From: Ceratothoa steindachneri
Lineage: Eukaryota > Arthropoda > Malacostraca > Isopoda > Cymothoidae
Length of the DNA stretch: 64,000 bases
Direction of reading: 5' to 3'
NCBI GenBank assembly: GCA_963969495.1
Contig: OZ018326.1
Coordinates: 147,899,806-147,963,805 of the forward strand
Shown here: positions 9,680 to 20,489 of the stretch, piece by piece
Layout of the letters: each line of letters begins with the position of its first letter
Position numbering within the stretch: the first letter of the stretch is position 1
Notes under the pieces: model-generated
What the model was told of the DNA's origin: nothing
The model's database searches: none
The model's input: only the letters and a program-made list of their open reading frames with translations
Made by a program: the position numbers and the translations under genes

Positions 9680-11440
9680 CTTAGTTTCTTGGTTATAGCC
9701 GCCCGGTGATTTGGAGACAGTTGATCGTCGAAGAACAGTAGGGCCGCTCTTTGCTCCGAGAGCTACCAGAGGTGCCTTCGGAGGGCCCTCTCTGCCGTTG
9801 ACCCGAAGTCGCTATCCACAAACACCTGGAGAATCGATAAGAACTCCAGGTCATTCTTAGGTGCACAGCTCGAGACCGCTGTCTCATGCTTTAAAAAAAG
9901 TCGGAAATGAGCCTGACCAAACGTGTCAGTCGTCGGACTCCGGATTTTAAGATCGCGTACGCTCCAGTTGTTGCGAAAAATGTGCATTCTTGAGGATGTA
10001 AATAGACTTTGCCATCTCTCTCGCCTTATGGTAGGCTCACGTGGCACTGAATAGAGGTAAATCCCTGCTCCCTCCTCATGTAGGCCTTGAGGGAGCTGAA
10101 GGAATTCGAGATAGTCCTCCCTTGGGTGGGCTCTGTCTCGAATGACTCCCCTAAGGAAGTCTTTCATCTTCAGCATCTGTGATGCGCTCGACTCATCAAG
10201 AGGTTTTTCGTCGTTGACGATACAGACGGATGTCTTGCCAAGGATGTCACTTCTTTCTCGTAATCGCTTGAACAGGGGAATCTTGGGATCTGAGAGAGGG
10301 CCGAAGAGGAGTTTATAGGTATCCTTCAGTGAAGGAACAACTCATGATGCCGGTATGCCAGCAAAATAAGAGGTCTTCCAATGGACTGTTCAATTACTAT
10401 GAAGGCTCCGCTAATCATGCCACTGTTGGACGCAGTCTTATCAAAGCAGGGAGCCATGATTCTCTCAGAAATATGATACATTTCCGGCAGCCGAAAGACA
10501 GTAGCCGCTTCTTCTCTCCCAGTCCCATCAATCGCGATAGGTAATCCAAAAAGACTTGAGGCTGCAGCAATGAAGGATACAGCAGCTTGACGACATGGAA
10601 GATTTTCCAGGTCCTAATTCTTGGTCAGGGCTTGGGTCATTCGAATCTTGGACAGCCTTCTCTTCCGTACGCCTTTAGCGGGAGAAGGGCAGGCTTGGAA
10701 GTCCTCTCCGACATATATGATTTATAAAAAACAGAAGATGATTTGTTTGTGTGTTCCAGGGAAACTTTCTTCAACAACTTCTCCTCATCAGCCTCTTGCT
10801 TCCTCTTCCTCATCTGCCCCTTCTTCATTTCGTCAGCCTTCTTGGCGACAGCGGACTCATGGAGTGTATCGACACTACCCATTAAACAGGACTGTCTGTG
10901 CTCCCTCTGCCGTTCCAGAAAGGCATAAATCTTCTTCTGGGATGTTTGCCTCCCCGATCCTACCGCTCACAATTTCGAAGACATTCTTATATCGCCCTTC
11001 TAAACCTACCCTCTTTGTCAGGGTGGCAGGTGTCTTCAGTTCAACTTCCTTCTTGAGGCTCCCCTACTCGTTGTAAAGGTTTCTGATGTTCCGACGGATC
11101 ATGGGCTCCACCTTGACAATGAGGTTTACCTTCTCCTACACATCGTGCAGCTTGATGGAGTTGTTCTTGGTCGCCCACATGAGGGCCTCTTTCTATACCT
11201 GATAGTAGGAGGACATCTTCTTGAGATGGCAGGCGAATTTCCCAGAAAACTAGATTCGGTGACTTCTCCCGGAGCCAGAGAAGGTTCTTGCTTCGTGTGT
11301 AAAACATAAACTTAAGAAAAACGTCAACATGTCCTTCAAAAGGGAAAGTTAATCTCCTCACCTTGAAACTCCCTACGCTCTTACCGGACACTACAAAAAA
11401 GACAAAAGTGTGCGAGTTGTTAATATGGTTCGATTTCACT
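9680..11440 (-). pseudogene. Degenerate gene of a repetitive uncharacterised family (transposase-like?)
   Basis: Pieces of one protein occur in order on the minus strand in shifting frames. Around 10530-10340 it reads IAIDGTGREEAA, then FDKTASNSG ... SIGRPLILLAYRHHE. Around 10320-10255 it reads LLFGPLSDPKIPLFKRLRE; from 10176 MKDFLRGVIRDRAHPREDY; then RERWQSLFTSSRMHIFR; and around 9760-9690 LSEQRAALLFFDDQLS. I recognise this as resembling a protein family that is multicopy in many invertebrate genomes, marked by an FDTT..N.G motif and an ACRHH-like motif about 25 residues later (here AYRHH). I suspect a DDE-type transposase but cannot prove it. Many stops and frame changes make it non-functional. 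The longest open part is 137 codons (9763-10176). Confidence 0.5.
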
Positions 11441-11535
11441 GAGATTTTGCAAATCGTACTTTTTATAGGAAAGGTCCAAAGGAAAACACGTGCTGATAAA
11501 ATTATTGCACTTCACAACACAAAATATGAAACGCC

Positions 11536-11538
<3 letters not shown>

Positions 11539-11615
<77 letters not shown>
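11539..11615. repeat. (TA)n microsatellite
   Basis: About 77 bases of perfect alternating AT. Open frames of Tyr-Ile repeats over it are artefacts. Confidence 0.97.
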
Positions 11616-11619
<4 letters not shown>

Positions 11620-11865
11620 ACAATTTTTACGGGTAGTATCAGCCAAGGGCATCTTAATACCAATCAGCAGGTCCGGGCTTGGAGTCCAGGGCTTGGAATT
11701 TCAAACTTTTTTCCCCTAGCGTAATTTCTCTCTTTTTAATCTGAATTGCCTTTGCTCTCTCTGATCCTTGCGTTCTTCCAAAGTCCCTTTCTCTTACCTT
11801 TAAGAAAACCTCCTGTTTCTTGTCTCATTGCTTATTAGCGTCAAATTTCTCTTTCTTTTGTATAT

Positions 11866-12762
11866 ACGAAGTGCAGTCAATAAGTTTGAGAATTCGAATA
11901 TAAGGAAAAGTGTTTTATTATTTTTCAATATAACTGCCCTTGACTTAGATTCACTTGCGCCACTTGCCATAAAGGCTTCGAATTCCCGGCAACCAGAAAT
12001 CGCCCGACTGCTGTTCAATCCACTCCTCGAAGGGGCGCTGCACATCATCATCTTCCCTTAGTGCAGCCTTGAGCTGGCTGAATAAAAAGTAGACGCTAGG
12101 GATCCCAGATCCCAGTAATGGACCCACGTGTCATCACCTGTCACTATGCGTGACTTGAATCCCGCCGGATCTTGGTTATACGGGAAGAGCAGCTCCTCCG
12201 AACTTTGACGACCTTGAAGTCGATCATGGAGCGTGAGGTTTCTAGGGATCCAACGGGCAGAGACCTTGGTCATGGCCAAATTGTTGTGGATGATATTAAG
12301 CACACTTTCATGTATTATTCCAAGTTCTCGTTCGATTTATTCGACCTTCACCCGTCGATTTTCAAGGATCATCCTCTCCATACGGGCCACATTGTCCTCG
12401 TTGGTCACGTTTGACGGGCGTCCTGGATGGGGGTCATCTTGAAAGGAGTCACGACCATGGCGGAACTCCCTATTCCAGCGAGCATTGGTTGCATAGGAAG
12501 GGCCGGTGTCGGTGTACACTGCAACCATGCGTTCATGGATCTCTTTTGCATTCTTGCCTTCTTTGGTCACAAATTTGTTCACTGCGCGGTGCTTAACCTT
12601 CTCCATTATTGAAAGATTTGTGACTAACGATCTGGGATCAGCTACTGCTTCTTAAAAAAACGAGGCAGGAGAGTGCGGCTGCAGGTCCTGAATTGTCATA
12701 ACTTGTCCTAACACCCCCACAAACAGCTATCCCCCTTCCTCTGTTTTTCCCTAACCGCCCCT

Positions 12763-12764
<2 letters not shown>
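11866..12764 (-). mobile_element. mariner-family transposon, copy 1 (internally deleted)
   Basis: A Tc1/mariner element on the minus strand. The transposase starts at 12606 with MEKVKHRAVNKFVTKEGKNA, followed by the helix-turn-helix half ERMVAVYTDT, the linker HPGRPSNVTNEDNVARMERM, and, after a frame change, NIIHNNLAMTKVSARW. The first catalytic region GDDTWVHYW is kept (D1). The sequence then jumps at about 12095 to a motif equivalent to PSDYFLF with the third catalytic Asp changed to Val (PSVYF), and on to QLKAAL-like C-terminal sequence, so the middle including the second Asp is deleted. One end (11866) reads ACGAAGTGCAGTCAATAAGT; the other, read inward on the minus strand, begins GAGGGGCGGTTAGGG and has lost part of its inverted repeat. 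A TA dinucleotide lies next to the low-coordinate end. Confidence 0.87.

Positions 12765-12765
<1 letters not shown>

Positions 12766-12811
<46 letters not shown>
12766..12811. repeat. (TA)n microsatellite between mariner and the Penelope-like element
   Basis: 46 bases of alternating TA. It abuts mariner copy 1 on the left and the Penelope-like fragments on the right. Confidence 0.96.
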
Positions 12812-12816
<5 letters not shown>

Positions 12817-12834
12817 AATTGCAAATTGAAAGAA

Positions 12835-13117
12835 TCAGAAAATTAAAGAAAAGTTGGCTATGTGCATGATTATTAAAAACTGCCACCAAGGATCATCAAC
12901 AAAACGGCGGTTGAAGGAGGTTTTGTAATCTAAATTAGTGGAAAACATTTGATCTTTGAGATGTGTCATAAAAAAGTCAGCTGCAAGTGGTCCTATTGGA
13001 GAACCCATTGCAACACCATCGATTTGGCAGTAAACTTTATTATTAAACGCGAACCAAGACTCCGAAAGACTTTTCATGGATTTTCACGAAGCCAATTAAA
13101 AATAGCGCTGGAATGAG
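12835..13117 (-). pseudogene. Penelope-like reverse transcriptase core, inverted fragment
   Basis: The minus-strand reading runs AFNNKVYCQIDGVAMGSPIG then GPLAADFFMTHLKD and RRFVDD. DGVAMGSP.GP is the hallmark of the Penelope reverse-transcriptase palm, and FVDD is the catalytic motif. The fragment starts within the palm near the junction at 13117 and breaks off soon after FVDD, before the endonuclease. It is a partial copy of the same element as its plus-strand neighbour, with small differences (for example FVDDPW against FVDDSM). Confidence 0.88.
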
Positions 13118-13119
13118 TT

Positions 13120-14103
13120 CTTTCCACTAATTTAGATTACAAACCCTCCTTCTACCGCCGTTTTGTTGATGATTCCATGGCAGTTTTTAATAATCCTGCA
13201 CATAGCCAACTTTTTTTCAATTTTTTGAACACTTTACACCCTAACATCAAATTCACCATGGAAGTGGAATCAAATGATAAGATGCCCTTTCTTGACCATT
13301 TAATCAACCGAGATAATGACCAACGAAAAATTCAAACAACCATTTACAGAAAAAAAACATTCACAGGACTAGGTTTGAACTACTTTAGTTTTTGTGATTT
13401 CGGATACAAAATATCCACAGAAAAAACTTTAATACATAGAAGTTTCGCGCTATCATCCACTTACCAATCAATCCATAATGAATTTATTTTTCTTAGGAAG
13501 TATTTTATAAATAATTTATTTCCTCCTGACCTATATGATAGAGTTTTAAAAAGGCTATTTGATAATCTCATTTACCCCCCTCAACCCTGCATAAAAGTTC
13601 CTAAAATGCCCATATATTTACTAATTTCAGAGATAGGTTTTTTAAACGATACTTTTAAAAGAAAAATCCTATTTATTTTTACAAGATATTTTCCCCAAAT
13701 CAACCCCCAAATAGTTTTTATAAACAAACTATCGATAGGAAGTTTCTTTTACAGTAAAGATCCTATCTCTTTGGAGTTCCGCAGTAAAAATGTCTATTTA
13801 TTTAAATGTCCCAGTTGTACTGGAGCCTCTTACATTGGTAGCACTGTTAGGTCTCTTGGAGCTAGGTTCTCTGCTCATATGGGGATTAGTTGGCGCACAA
13901 GCAAAATATTAAATAGAAAGGAAAAGTCATCTATTAGGGAACACACCATAAGCTGTAAAACTAACATTTCTATTGAGAATTTTAAAGTATTAGCATTTAA
14001 CAACAACAAACATTGCCTAAGAACCCTCGAATCTCTATATATAAAACACTACAAACCTACACTCAATGAAGATTTAAGTGCAATATCATTATTAATTAAC
14101 TAA
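13120..14103 (+). pseudogene. Penelope-like polymerase C-terminal part with GIY-YIG endonuclease (5' truncated, open frame)
   Basis: The frame is open from about 13120 (STNLDYKPSFYRRFVDDSM) to the stop at 14101-14103; a Met occurs at 13177 but the family shows that the reading starts upstream, so this is a truncated gene and not a true start. After the FVDD motif come PFLDHLINR and TTIYRKKTFTG (palm/thumb). The C-terminal third has the endonuclease signature KCPSCTGASYIGSTVRSLGA, with the Cys pair and YIG, then ARFSAHM, SSIREHTISC and LRTLESLYIKHYKPTLNE. This is the EN+ Penelope domain that nicks target DNA. About 328 codons remain of a protein usually above 700. The retained part is free of stops, implying a fairly young insertion. 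Confidence 0.88.
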
Positions 14104-14640
14104 TTTCAACTACAGTTTGTTAGTTGGTTGTCCTTTTAATAACCCAAGCGTCAATGTAACCTATATATACTAGCCTCTTTGTTAAACCTACCATTCACTT
14201 TCAAGGATGGATCCGCTTTAGTAAGTACCCAAATTTTCCGTTTTTATTTTAAATGTTTTTAACTCTTACACTCTTTACAAAATTAAACACAAAGTTTAAA
14301 TTTATTATCTTTAACTAATGCCAGGTCAATTTCTCTTATAGTTTGTAATTAATTTCTGCAATAATCCTTAAATTTATTGACTAATTTTTAAGTCAGTCTT
14401 AAAGCAAATTTAACTGTTGCCAAGTCATATTTAATTTACCTTTAGTACTTTCTACTCATATTTTGTAATTGGTCACCTTTAAAATAATGTCTTGTTGGCC
14501 TTTTCAAGTTTTCTTCATACATATTAACTTTGTAAACTTATTCTAGCCTGAAGATGAAAACTTGTAGTTTTCGAAACGTAGTGAAAAATTAAAAGATGTT
14601 ACATCCGTTTCTCCTGGCTCTTGGATTTATCCTCAATATT
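14104..14640 (+). promoter_or_regulatory. Penelope-like 3' terminal region with TATA-like box and hammerhead-like motif
   Basis: After the stop lie TATATATAC at 14162-14170, an ATG at 14207 and a splice-donor-like TTTAGTAAGT at 14217-14226; Penelope-like terminal repeats are known to carry promoter, start and intron sequences. Further on, CTGAAGA (14548-14554) is followed by a hairpin, GAAAAC (14556-14561), loop TTGTA, GTTTTC (14567-14572), and then GAAAC (14573-14577). This is the CUGANGA - stem II - GAAA core of a hammerhead ribozyme. A good stem III could not be drawn by eye. Confidence 0.5.
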
Positions 14641-14670
14641 AAATGCAGGCTTCACGGCCGAGCTCCATAT

Positions 14671-14672
<2 letters not shown>

Positions 14673-14745
<73 letters not shown>
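14673..14745. repeat. (TA)n microsatellite after the Penelope-like element
   Basis: 73 bases of alternating AT a few bases beyond the Penelope-like 3' region. Confidence 0.97.
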
Positions 14746-14746
<1 letters not shown>

Positions 14747-15157
14747 TCTATGTTTACTTCAGAGTAGATCCTAAAAGAATTATTCAAGGTACTTTGTACT
14801 TCTGTTGATATTACAAATAATTCTATTATTTAATTTTGAGTAAATTAAACTTTTGGTGGGTCAAGTTGGCACGACTACCTGGTTTGTTTATCTTTGGAGT
14901 TAACTTTTTTTAAGACACTTATTGGATTTGCTTCGTCGAATATTTTGGTTTTAAACTTTGCTCGTGAACTTTGTTGTCAAATTTGTTTTTTTCTATTTTA
15001 GATTGATCATTTGTTTGACTTAGGCCAAGAGCTTTATTAGAGTCTCTGAATCTTAAATAATATAGTAATTGGTGCTTTATTCAGGTCAGTAGCCTAGGTT
15101 AGCTAGAATTGTTTGAATCTTTAATTAATATATTGAGCTCTATTTGTTTTAATATAG

Positions 15158-15220
15158 GAAGATGCTTTGGGCATCTTTATCCCTCAAATAATTTGGAAGG
15201 CCTCTCAAACAAACTTACAG
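15158..15220 (+). other. Candidate internal exon (weak)
   Basis: A T-rich run ending TTTTAATATAG (acceptor AG at 15156-15157) precedes 63 bases open in phase 0 (21 codons, beginning EDALGIFIP and ending TNLQ), followed by a strong donor CAG/GTAAGT at 15218-15226. No flanking exon or homologue was recognised, so this may be chance or a remnant of an element-borne intron. Confidence 0.25.
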
Positions 15221-17159
15221 GTAAGTCATTATATTTCAACTGTTAAAAAATTTAAAGTTATTCTAGTAATCCCAGTTTTCTCTATATCTTTCATTAATTT
15301 CCTTTTATTATGTTAATTTGTATTCTACTTTAACTCTTTGAGTGGTTTAGGGTTAGTATTATGGTGTGCTAGTGTATATTGCAAGAATAATGATTACTTT
15401 GTAATAATCTAGCTGAAATCTCCACTATCTCTGATTGAGGCTGAAAATATACTTACAATATTATTTACCATTTCAGGCCCACAATTATAAAGAAATAAAT
15501 ATGTGTCAGAGTAATTTCCTCTTCTACACCTTTAATGCCAGAATTATATAACTCCTAACATTTTTTATTATCAACGGATGTTATTTTTCAATTAGCTGAA
15601 TGAACAAGGAACTAGCCACTCGTTTTCCCCCTAATATTTTAAATCTTCAAGGAAATTGAAATAAAAGGTCAATTTTTCTAAGAAAGATAATTACTCGAAC
15701 GGAATAAAGTGAACCTCGCCAATCAAAAAAACAATGCAAAGTTGATATCCTTCTAATAGCAAAGGAAATGTTGAATATAGCCAATGATATTTTCATCAAC
15801 ATGACATAGTAAATACACGTAGTTTAGAAAGAGCGCATCAGAGACAAAAGTAAGTGTTAACCTTATATCAAAATCTATGAAATTATTAATTTAACTAGGA
15901 AACTAATAACTGCAAAGATATTACTCAATTAATTAAACTCAATGTAGTCAATCAATTATGAGCAAATCTCCCTTTTGTTGTTTTAGCTATTAAAGGATAA
16001 AGAAAATGCCTTAGCAGTGGGGAATATCTGAAAGTATTCATTACAATCAATTCCTAGTGATTTGAAAACCCAAATTGGTTTATAAATATAGTTTCAAGTA
16101 TCTAGCCAAAATTTAGATAAAATCAGCAAAAAATACCTTTGAAATATTCATAATAGGTTAAGCAAATAAAATATAATCTTGGGTGGAAATATCATTTACT
16201 TCGAGTAGATTCTGTGACCAAATATGCATACTATGGTAGTTGTGAATCTATTACAACATTTAAATTCTGTTTTTGATCTGTTTCTCATGCCGTATAATTA
16301 TATATCACGTTATGTCCCTCACCAAGGACTAGTTATTTTCACGTCCCATTCCAATTAATGCACAATGTCCAAAAAACGCATCGAAATGTTTATTTCGCAA
16401 CTCAGATTTCATAAATTTTGAGAAAATTTGTGTGGATCATATCTTCATTACCTACACACATTTGTTCTTTATCCTTATTTATAAAACTATTCTTTGGTCT
16501 GTATTCATTTCTCAGAATTTCTGACCTTTAAAGCGTAGTAATTGTTTCCATTGGAATCGTGCAGACCTGATATTAGGTTAGATGCATAAAAATGACGGAG
16601 ATGAAGTAAATAAAAATGTAGCAATTATTACAAGTCATTAATAGGAAATGGATAATTAATGAGGTAGAAAAATTATTTATAAAAAGAAACACATTTAAGG
16701 TGATTTAAAGATATAGAATGTCATCTTGGAATTTAAAGCGCGTAAAATATACAAGGTAATATAGAGACATGAAAAATTGCCTATATTTTTCGTGAGTTTT
16801 TTTATTCTAATTAGTTCCTGTTAAAAGAGACGTTTGCCTTTTACGCTATATGCTCAAATGTGAATTACGTTGCACGCCGATATATAAGGAATGAGCTGAT
16901 CTTATTTCGAAGATGCGAATTACACAAGGTAATCAAGGAGTTTTTCTCTAAACCGCATTGATTTGTTTCGACTGTAAAATGCTGAATGTCTTCCAGAGTA
17001 GGCTATTCAAGCTTGTAAAAGGCCTTTTCCTTTAACCGTAAATAAGAACATTACACGACAAATTTTTGCCTTAATAGCTCCAGACTTTTGGCAATAAAAA
17101 TAGAAGATATTCTCAAAATTAGAGACAGTAATCAGTTTCACCTTCAGTGAATTGTTTAG
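15221..17159. other. AT-rich stretch without recognised gene
   Basis: No coding signal, RNA gene or repeat family was recognised on either strand. Confidence 0.5.
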
Positions 17160-18190
17160 GTAAGATAAAACCTATTCTGCATATAATGAGCCCTTCATAG
17201 CTTCCATTGGAAATAAGTAGGCAGGCTCATAGGGACCCAAGGAGGAAGGTGGCATTTTCTTGGAGCTGGTGGGAGGTCGGAGTGCCGTAGAGATTGGATG
17301 TCTAGAGAGGAATAACAAATCTGACGAGGTAAGGTTACCTTTTGTATTTAAATGGAATACGGTTGTAATTCTCGTGGAATTTTTGATAGATGACTGCAAA
17401 AGTTAGAATGTGTAAATTTACGTCTGCTGTCATGATTAAGCGCATATATAAGACTAAAAGCTTCTGATGGTTTTAATTCTGATGGATGCTCCTAGGTTTC
17501 TTCCGACAGAGAAATGGGGAATGAGAGAGGTCAGGTTCCTCTTTAAGGAAGCAGTAAAAGATAGTCATTGGCAACCTCCACAAGAAAACAACAGGGTCAC
17601 GAAGCTATAAATGTGCCTCACGTTTCATTTTTGGTGATACGAGCATAAGTTTAAAGAGATTAGATGTCTAGAGAGGAATAACAAATCTGACGAGGTAAGG
17701 TTACCTTTTGTATTTAAATGGAATACGGTTGTAATTCTCGTGGAATTTTTGATAGATGACTGCAAAAGTTAGAATGTGTAAATTTACGTCTGCTGTCATG
17801 ATTAAGCGCATATATAAGACTAAAAGCTTCTGATGGTTTTAATTCTGATGGATGCTCCTAGGTTTCTTCCGACAGAGAAATGGGGAATGAGAGAGGTCAG
17901 GTTCCTCTTTAAGGAAGCAGTAAAAGATAGTCATTGGCAACCTCCACAAGAAAACAACAGGGTCACGAAGCTATAAATGTGCCTCACGTTTCATTTTTGG
18001 TGATACGAGCATAAGTTTAAAGGCTCATGCCCTGGAATTTCCATCGGGGTAAAGCCAAACAGACCAGACTAGGAATTTTACTTTGAAACGAACTAATACC
18101 CATTAGCGATTTCTCCATATTCTGGAACACCTCGATGATTTTCTCATCTTTTAAAGTAGCGTTGGGCAATCAGTGCCATCGGATTTCATG
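17160..18190 (-). repeat. Unclassified repeat family Y, copy 1 (with tandem duplication)
   Basis: This block aligns with 29640-30170 at roughly two-thirds identity by eye. Read on the minus strand, both carry a coding-like LHILTFAVIYQKFH / LHILTLSVISRKFP segment. Both also carry a second one about 0.45 kb upstream on that strand (after discounting the duplication), LKDEKIIEVFQNMEKSLM / IKNHKLIQVVQNLIKKM. Frames shift between the segments and stops occur, so if it was a gene it is broken. I do not recognise the protein. Confidence 0.5.
17290..18022 (+). repeat. Tandem duplication, 2 x 366 bp
   Basis: The unit beginning GATGTCTAGAGAGGAATAAC at 17297 recurs at 17663, and the closing CATAAGTTTAAAG recurs 366 bases apart. 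The two units appear essentially identical, so the duplication is recent or an assembly artefact. Confidence 0.93.
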
Positions 18191-20489
18191 TATTTAATGG
18201 AAATATACCACTCGGGAATTTGTATCTACTTCGATTAAGCAAACACTAGACAGTCATTATAGTTACAAACTAAAATTACATAAAAAGCTTATAATATTTC
18301 CTGGATATATATAGTATTATTAAATGTAAAGTAGACCAAACCAGCTCACTTATCTATAGCTTTATTGAAAAAGGAAATAACCGAGCTACATTATTAAGAG
18401 GGAAACGAGAAAGGTTATAAATAGTCATGCGTTTAACCTTCTCTCTTTATCAAGACGTAAGGAGCACATTAATGGATCTAAAATTCTGATTGATAAAGAG
18501 AAATTCTAGGCTGGTACAACAATTACTGAAAGTCCGTAGAAACGGAAAGCATTTATTGTAAGTGAAAAAAGAACCAAATCTTTGTTCGATAATTATTTAG
18601 GTGGTGCTTCATCTTAGAATTTCCTTTTTTAGCTAATTTTATTGAGGGTAAAACATTCATTAGAGATTGGATAACGTTACGTGGAATGGATTAAAACTCC
18701 CTTCACAAGCAAATTTGTGTATTTTCCCTTGAAATTGCCCTAGGTTAACTTTCGATTAACCTTAAAGGAAACCTAAATTATCTCATCAGGACTCGTATTT
18801 CTAAATCAATGAGTATTAATGACTAAGCAGTAAACAAACAAATGACTTGACTGTTGCGATATAACCGGATACACACGGATAAATTTGATTTCTCGCTGCG
18901 AAAGAAGAACATTTACAGCAAGTTTAACTTGGTCTTGGAAGTCCTTATTATAGAGAAAGAATAACATCAGGATATATTCATTTTGGATTCAAAGAGTGAG
19001 TTCACAAATCAGACGAATTCCCTTTTGAATTTAAACAGTCTTTATCTAACTAGCTCATTTATCTCTTCCCCTAGAAAGATAGTGAAAAAGACATTTTAAT
19101 ACAGCATCTCGTAAAACAAATTTTCTAGAGACAGCTCTTTATCTACCTTGCCTTGTCTCCTGGTTGCTATCAGACAAAAAGGGGCAATTACAACATAGTT
19201 CAAATTATGGAGCCCATCAGTAGATATGACATAATTTGAGGCAGTGGATAAAACTAGTTTGAGAAATCCATCTTAAATTCATAGTCCTCCTGAAAAAGGG
19301 CAAATCTTTCACTCAGGGTGAAGAGTCTAGTCTAATTCCAAGGATCAGCCAAGAGAGCCTATACAGATATAATCATCTCTTTCTAAGCTGGAAGCAGTTT
19401 TGTTGACTGAAACTATAATATTAATAAAAACAAATCAAATCTCGTCTGAAAAAAAATAATATACAAAATGGAAAGAGTAAGAGATCCGTAATGATGTTTA
19501 AACTAGTACAGAAAAATTTTAGGATGCAAAGCTAACGAACAATTTACAATTTAAGAAGGACAAATGAAATTAACCGCAATAATATCTATATCATAACCGA
19601 TGGCAACCAAAATTATGACAACATAAGAAGATAAATAATACAGAGATTACAAGTAGCACATACAAACATTGCTCTCTAATTAGTTTTTCAGGAGGAGAGA
19701 AGAAAAGCGCAAAGGCAATTAAAAGCTTTTACAAAAAAGGAAAAGCTTGATGCCCTAAACTGATTTAAGCAAAGAGCACCTGGAACAAGCATATTTACAA
19801 AATCATATCTAACAAGTGTAATTCAAAACATATGGAGCGTGAAGCTCACCTAAAATCTACTGAACCTAAGTCTAAACAGCTACATAGTGCAAAATATTTC
19901 CAGAAAACAGCAAAAAAAGGATTCATGAGCCAGCTCTTAAAGGAAAGGCGCTTGCGATAATTATATACATCATCAACTGAGAAATATCTAAGGAAAACAG
20001 AATAAATGTAATACACCACTATGTTGGCCACTGATTTTTTAAGGTGTGTGTTCCAGCCTTAAAGTAAAAGGTACCAATCTAAACATGGAGCAAAATATCT
20101 ACAAATTATATACATTTATATAGATAAAGGAAAGGTTAAATTTGACAGTAATTGATACATGGGTGAACCATAACTTGGAAACGGGCATTCTCATAAGGGT
20201 TTGTCTATTCCCACTGCCTTGTAGGCATAGTAAGAAAGAAGGCTAGGGGAAGACACCGTGAGAGAAAAGTGATGTGGAGGACAATTCTAGGCGTGCTCCA
20301 ACAGACTTGGGTACCGACAGGATCATTATACCGATTATGAAACAAAGATTGGTATATTTGAGACTTCGAAACTTCATGAAAGGCAAGAGCATCTCTGTCC
20401 TTAGTTCACTAGTAGTTTCTTAAGATCGGAACGCCCTAAGAATCTGCTATGTAAAAGAACAACCTCTGCCCCCCAACAAAATTTATCAG
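18191..20489. other. AT-rich stretch without recognised gene
   Basis: No domain, RNA gene or repeat match within the window was recognised. A slightly GC-richer patch near 20200-20400 has no readable protein. Confidence 0.5.

Larger units (their letters stand above)
12812..14640. mobile_element. Penelope-like element, two oppositely oriented truncated fragments
   Basis: A minus-strand fragment (about 12835-13117) carries the reverse-transcriptase core. A plus-strand fragment (about 13118-14640) carries the end of the polymerase, a GIY-YIG endonuclease and the 3' terminal region. The two overlap in content: about 105 bases at 12840-12950 are the inverse of 13118-13225 with few differences, forming an inverted repeat with a short spacer. 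Partial inverted copies and terminal repeats are a known habit of Penelope-like elements. (TA)n tracts lie on both outer sides (12766-12811, 14673-14745). Confidence 0.87.

Noticed and set aside
12172..12612. Several plus-strand open frames over mariner copy 1
   Set aside because: The transposase is on the minus strand; these are shadow frames.
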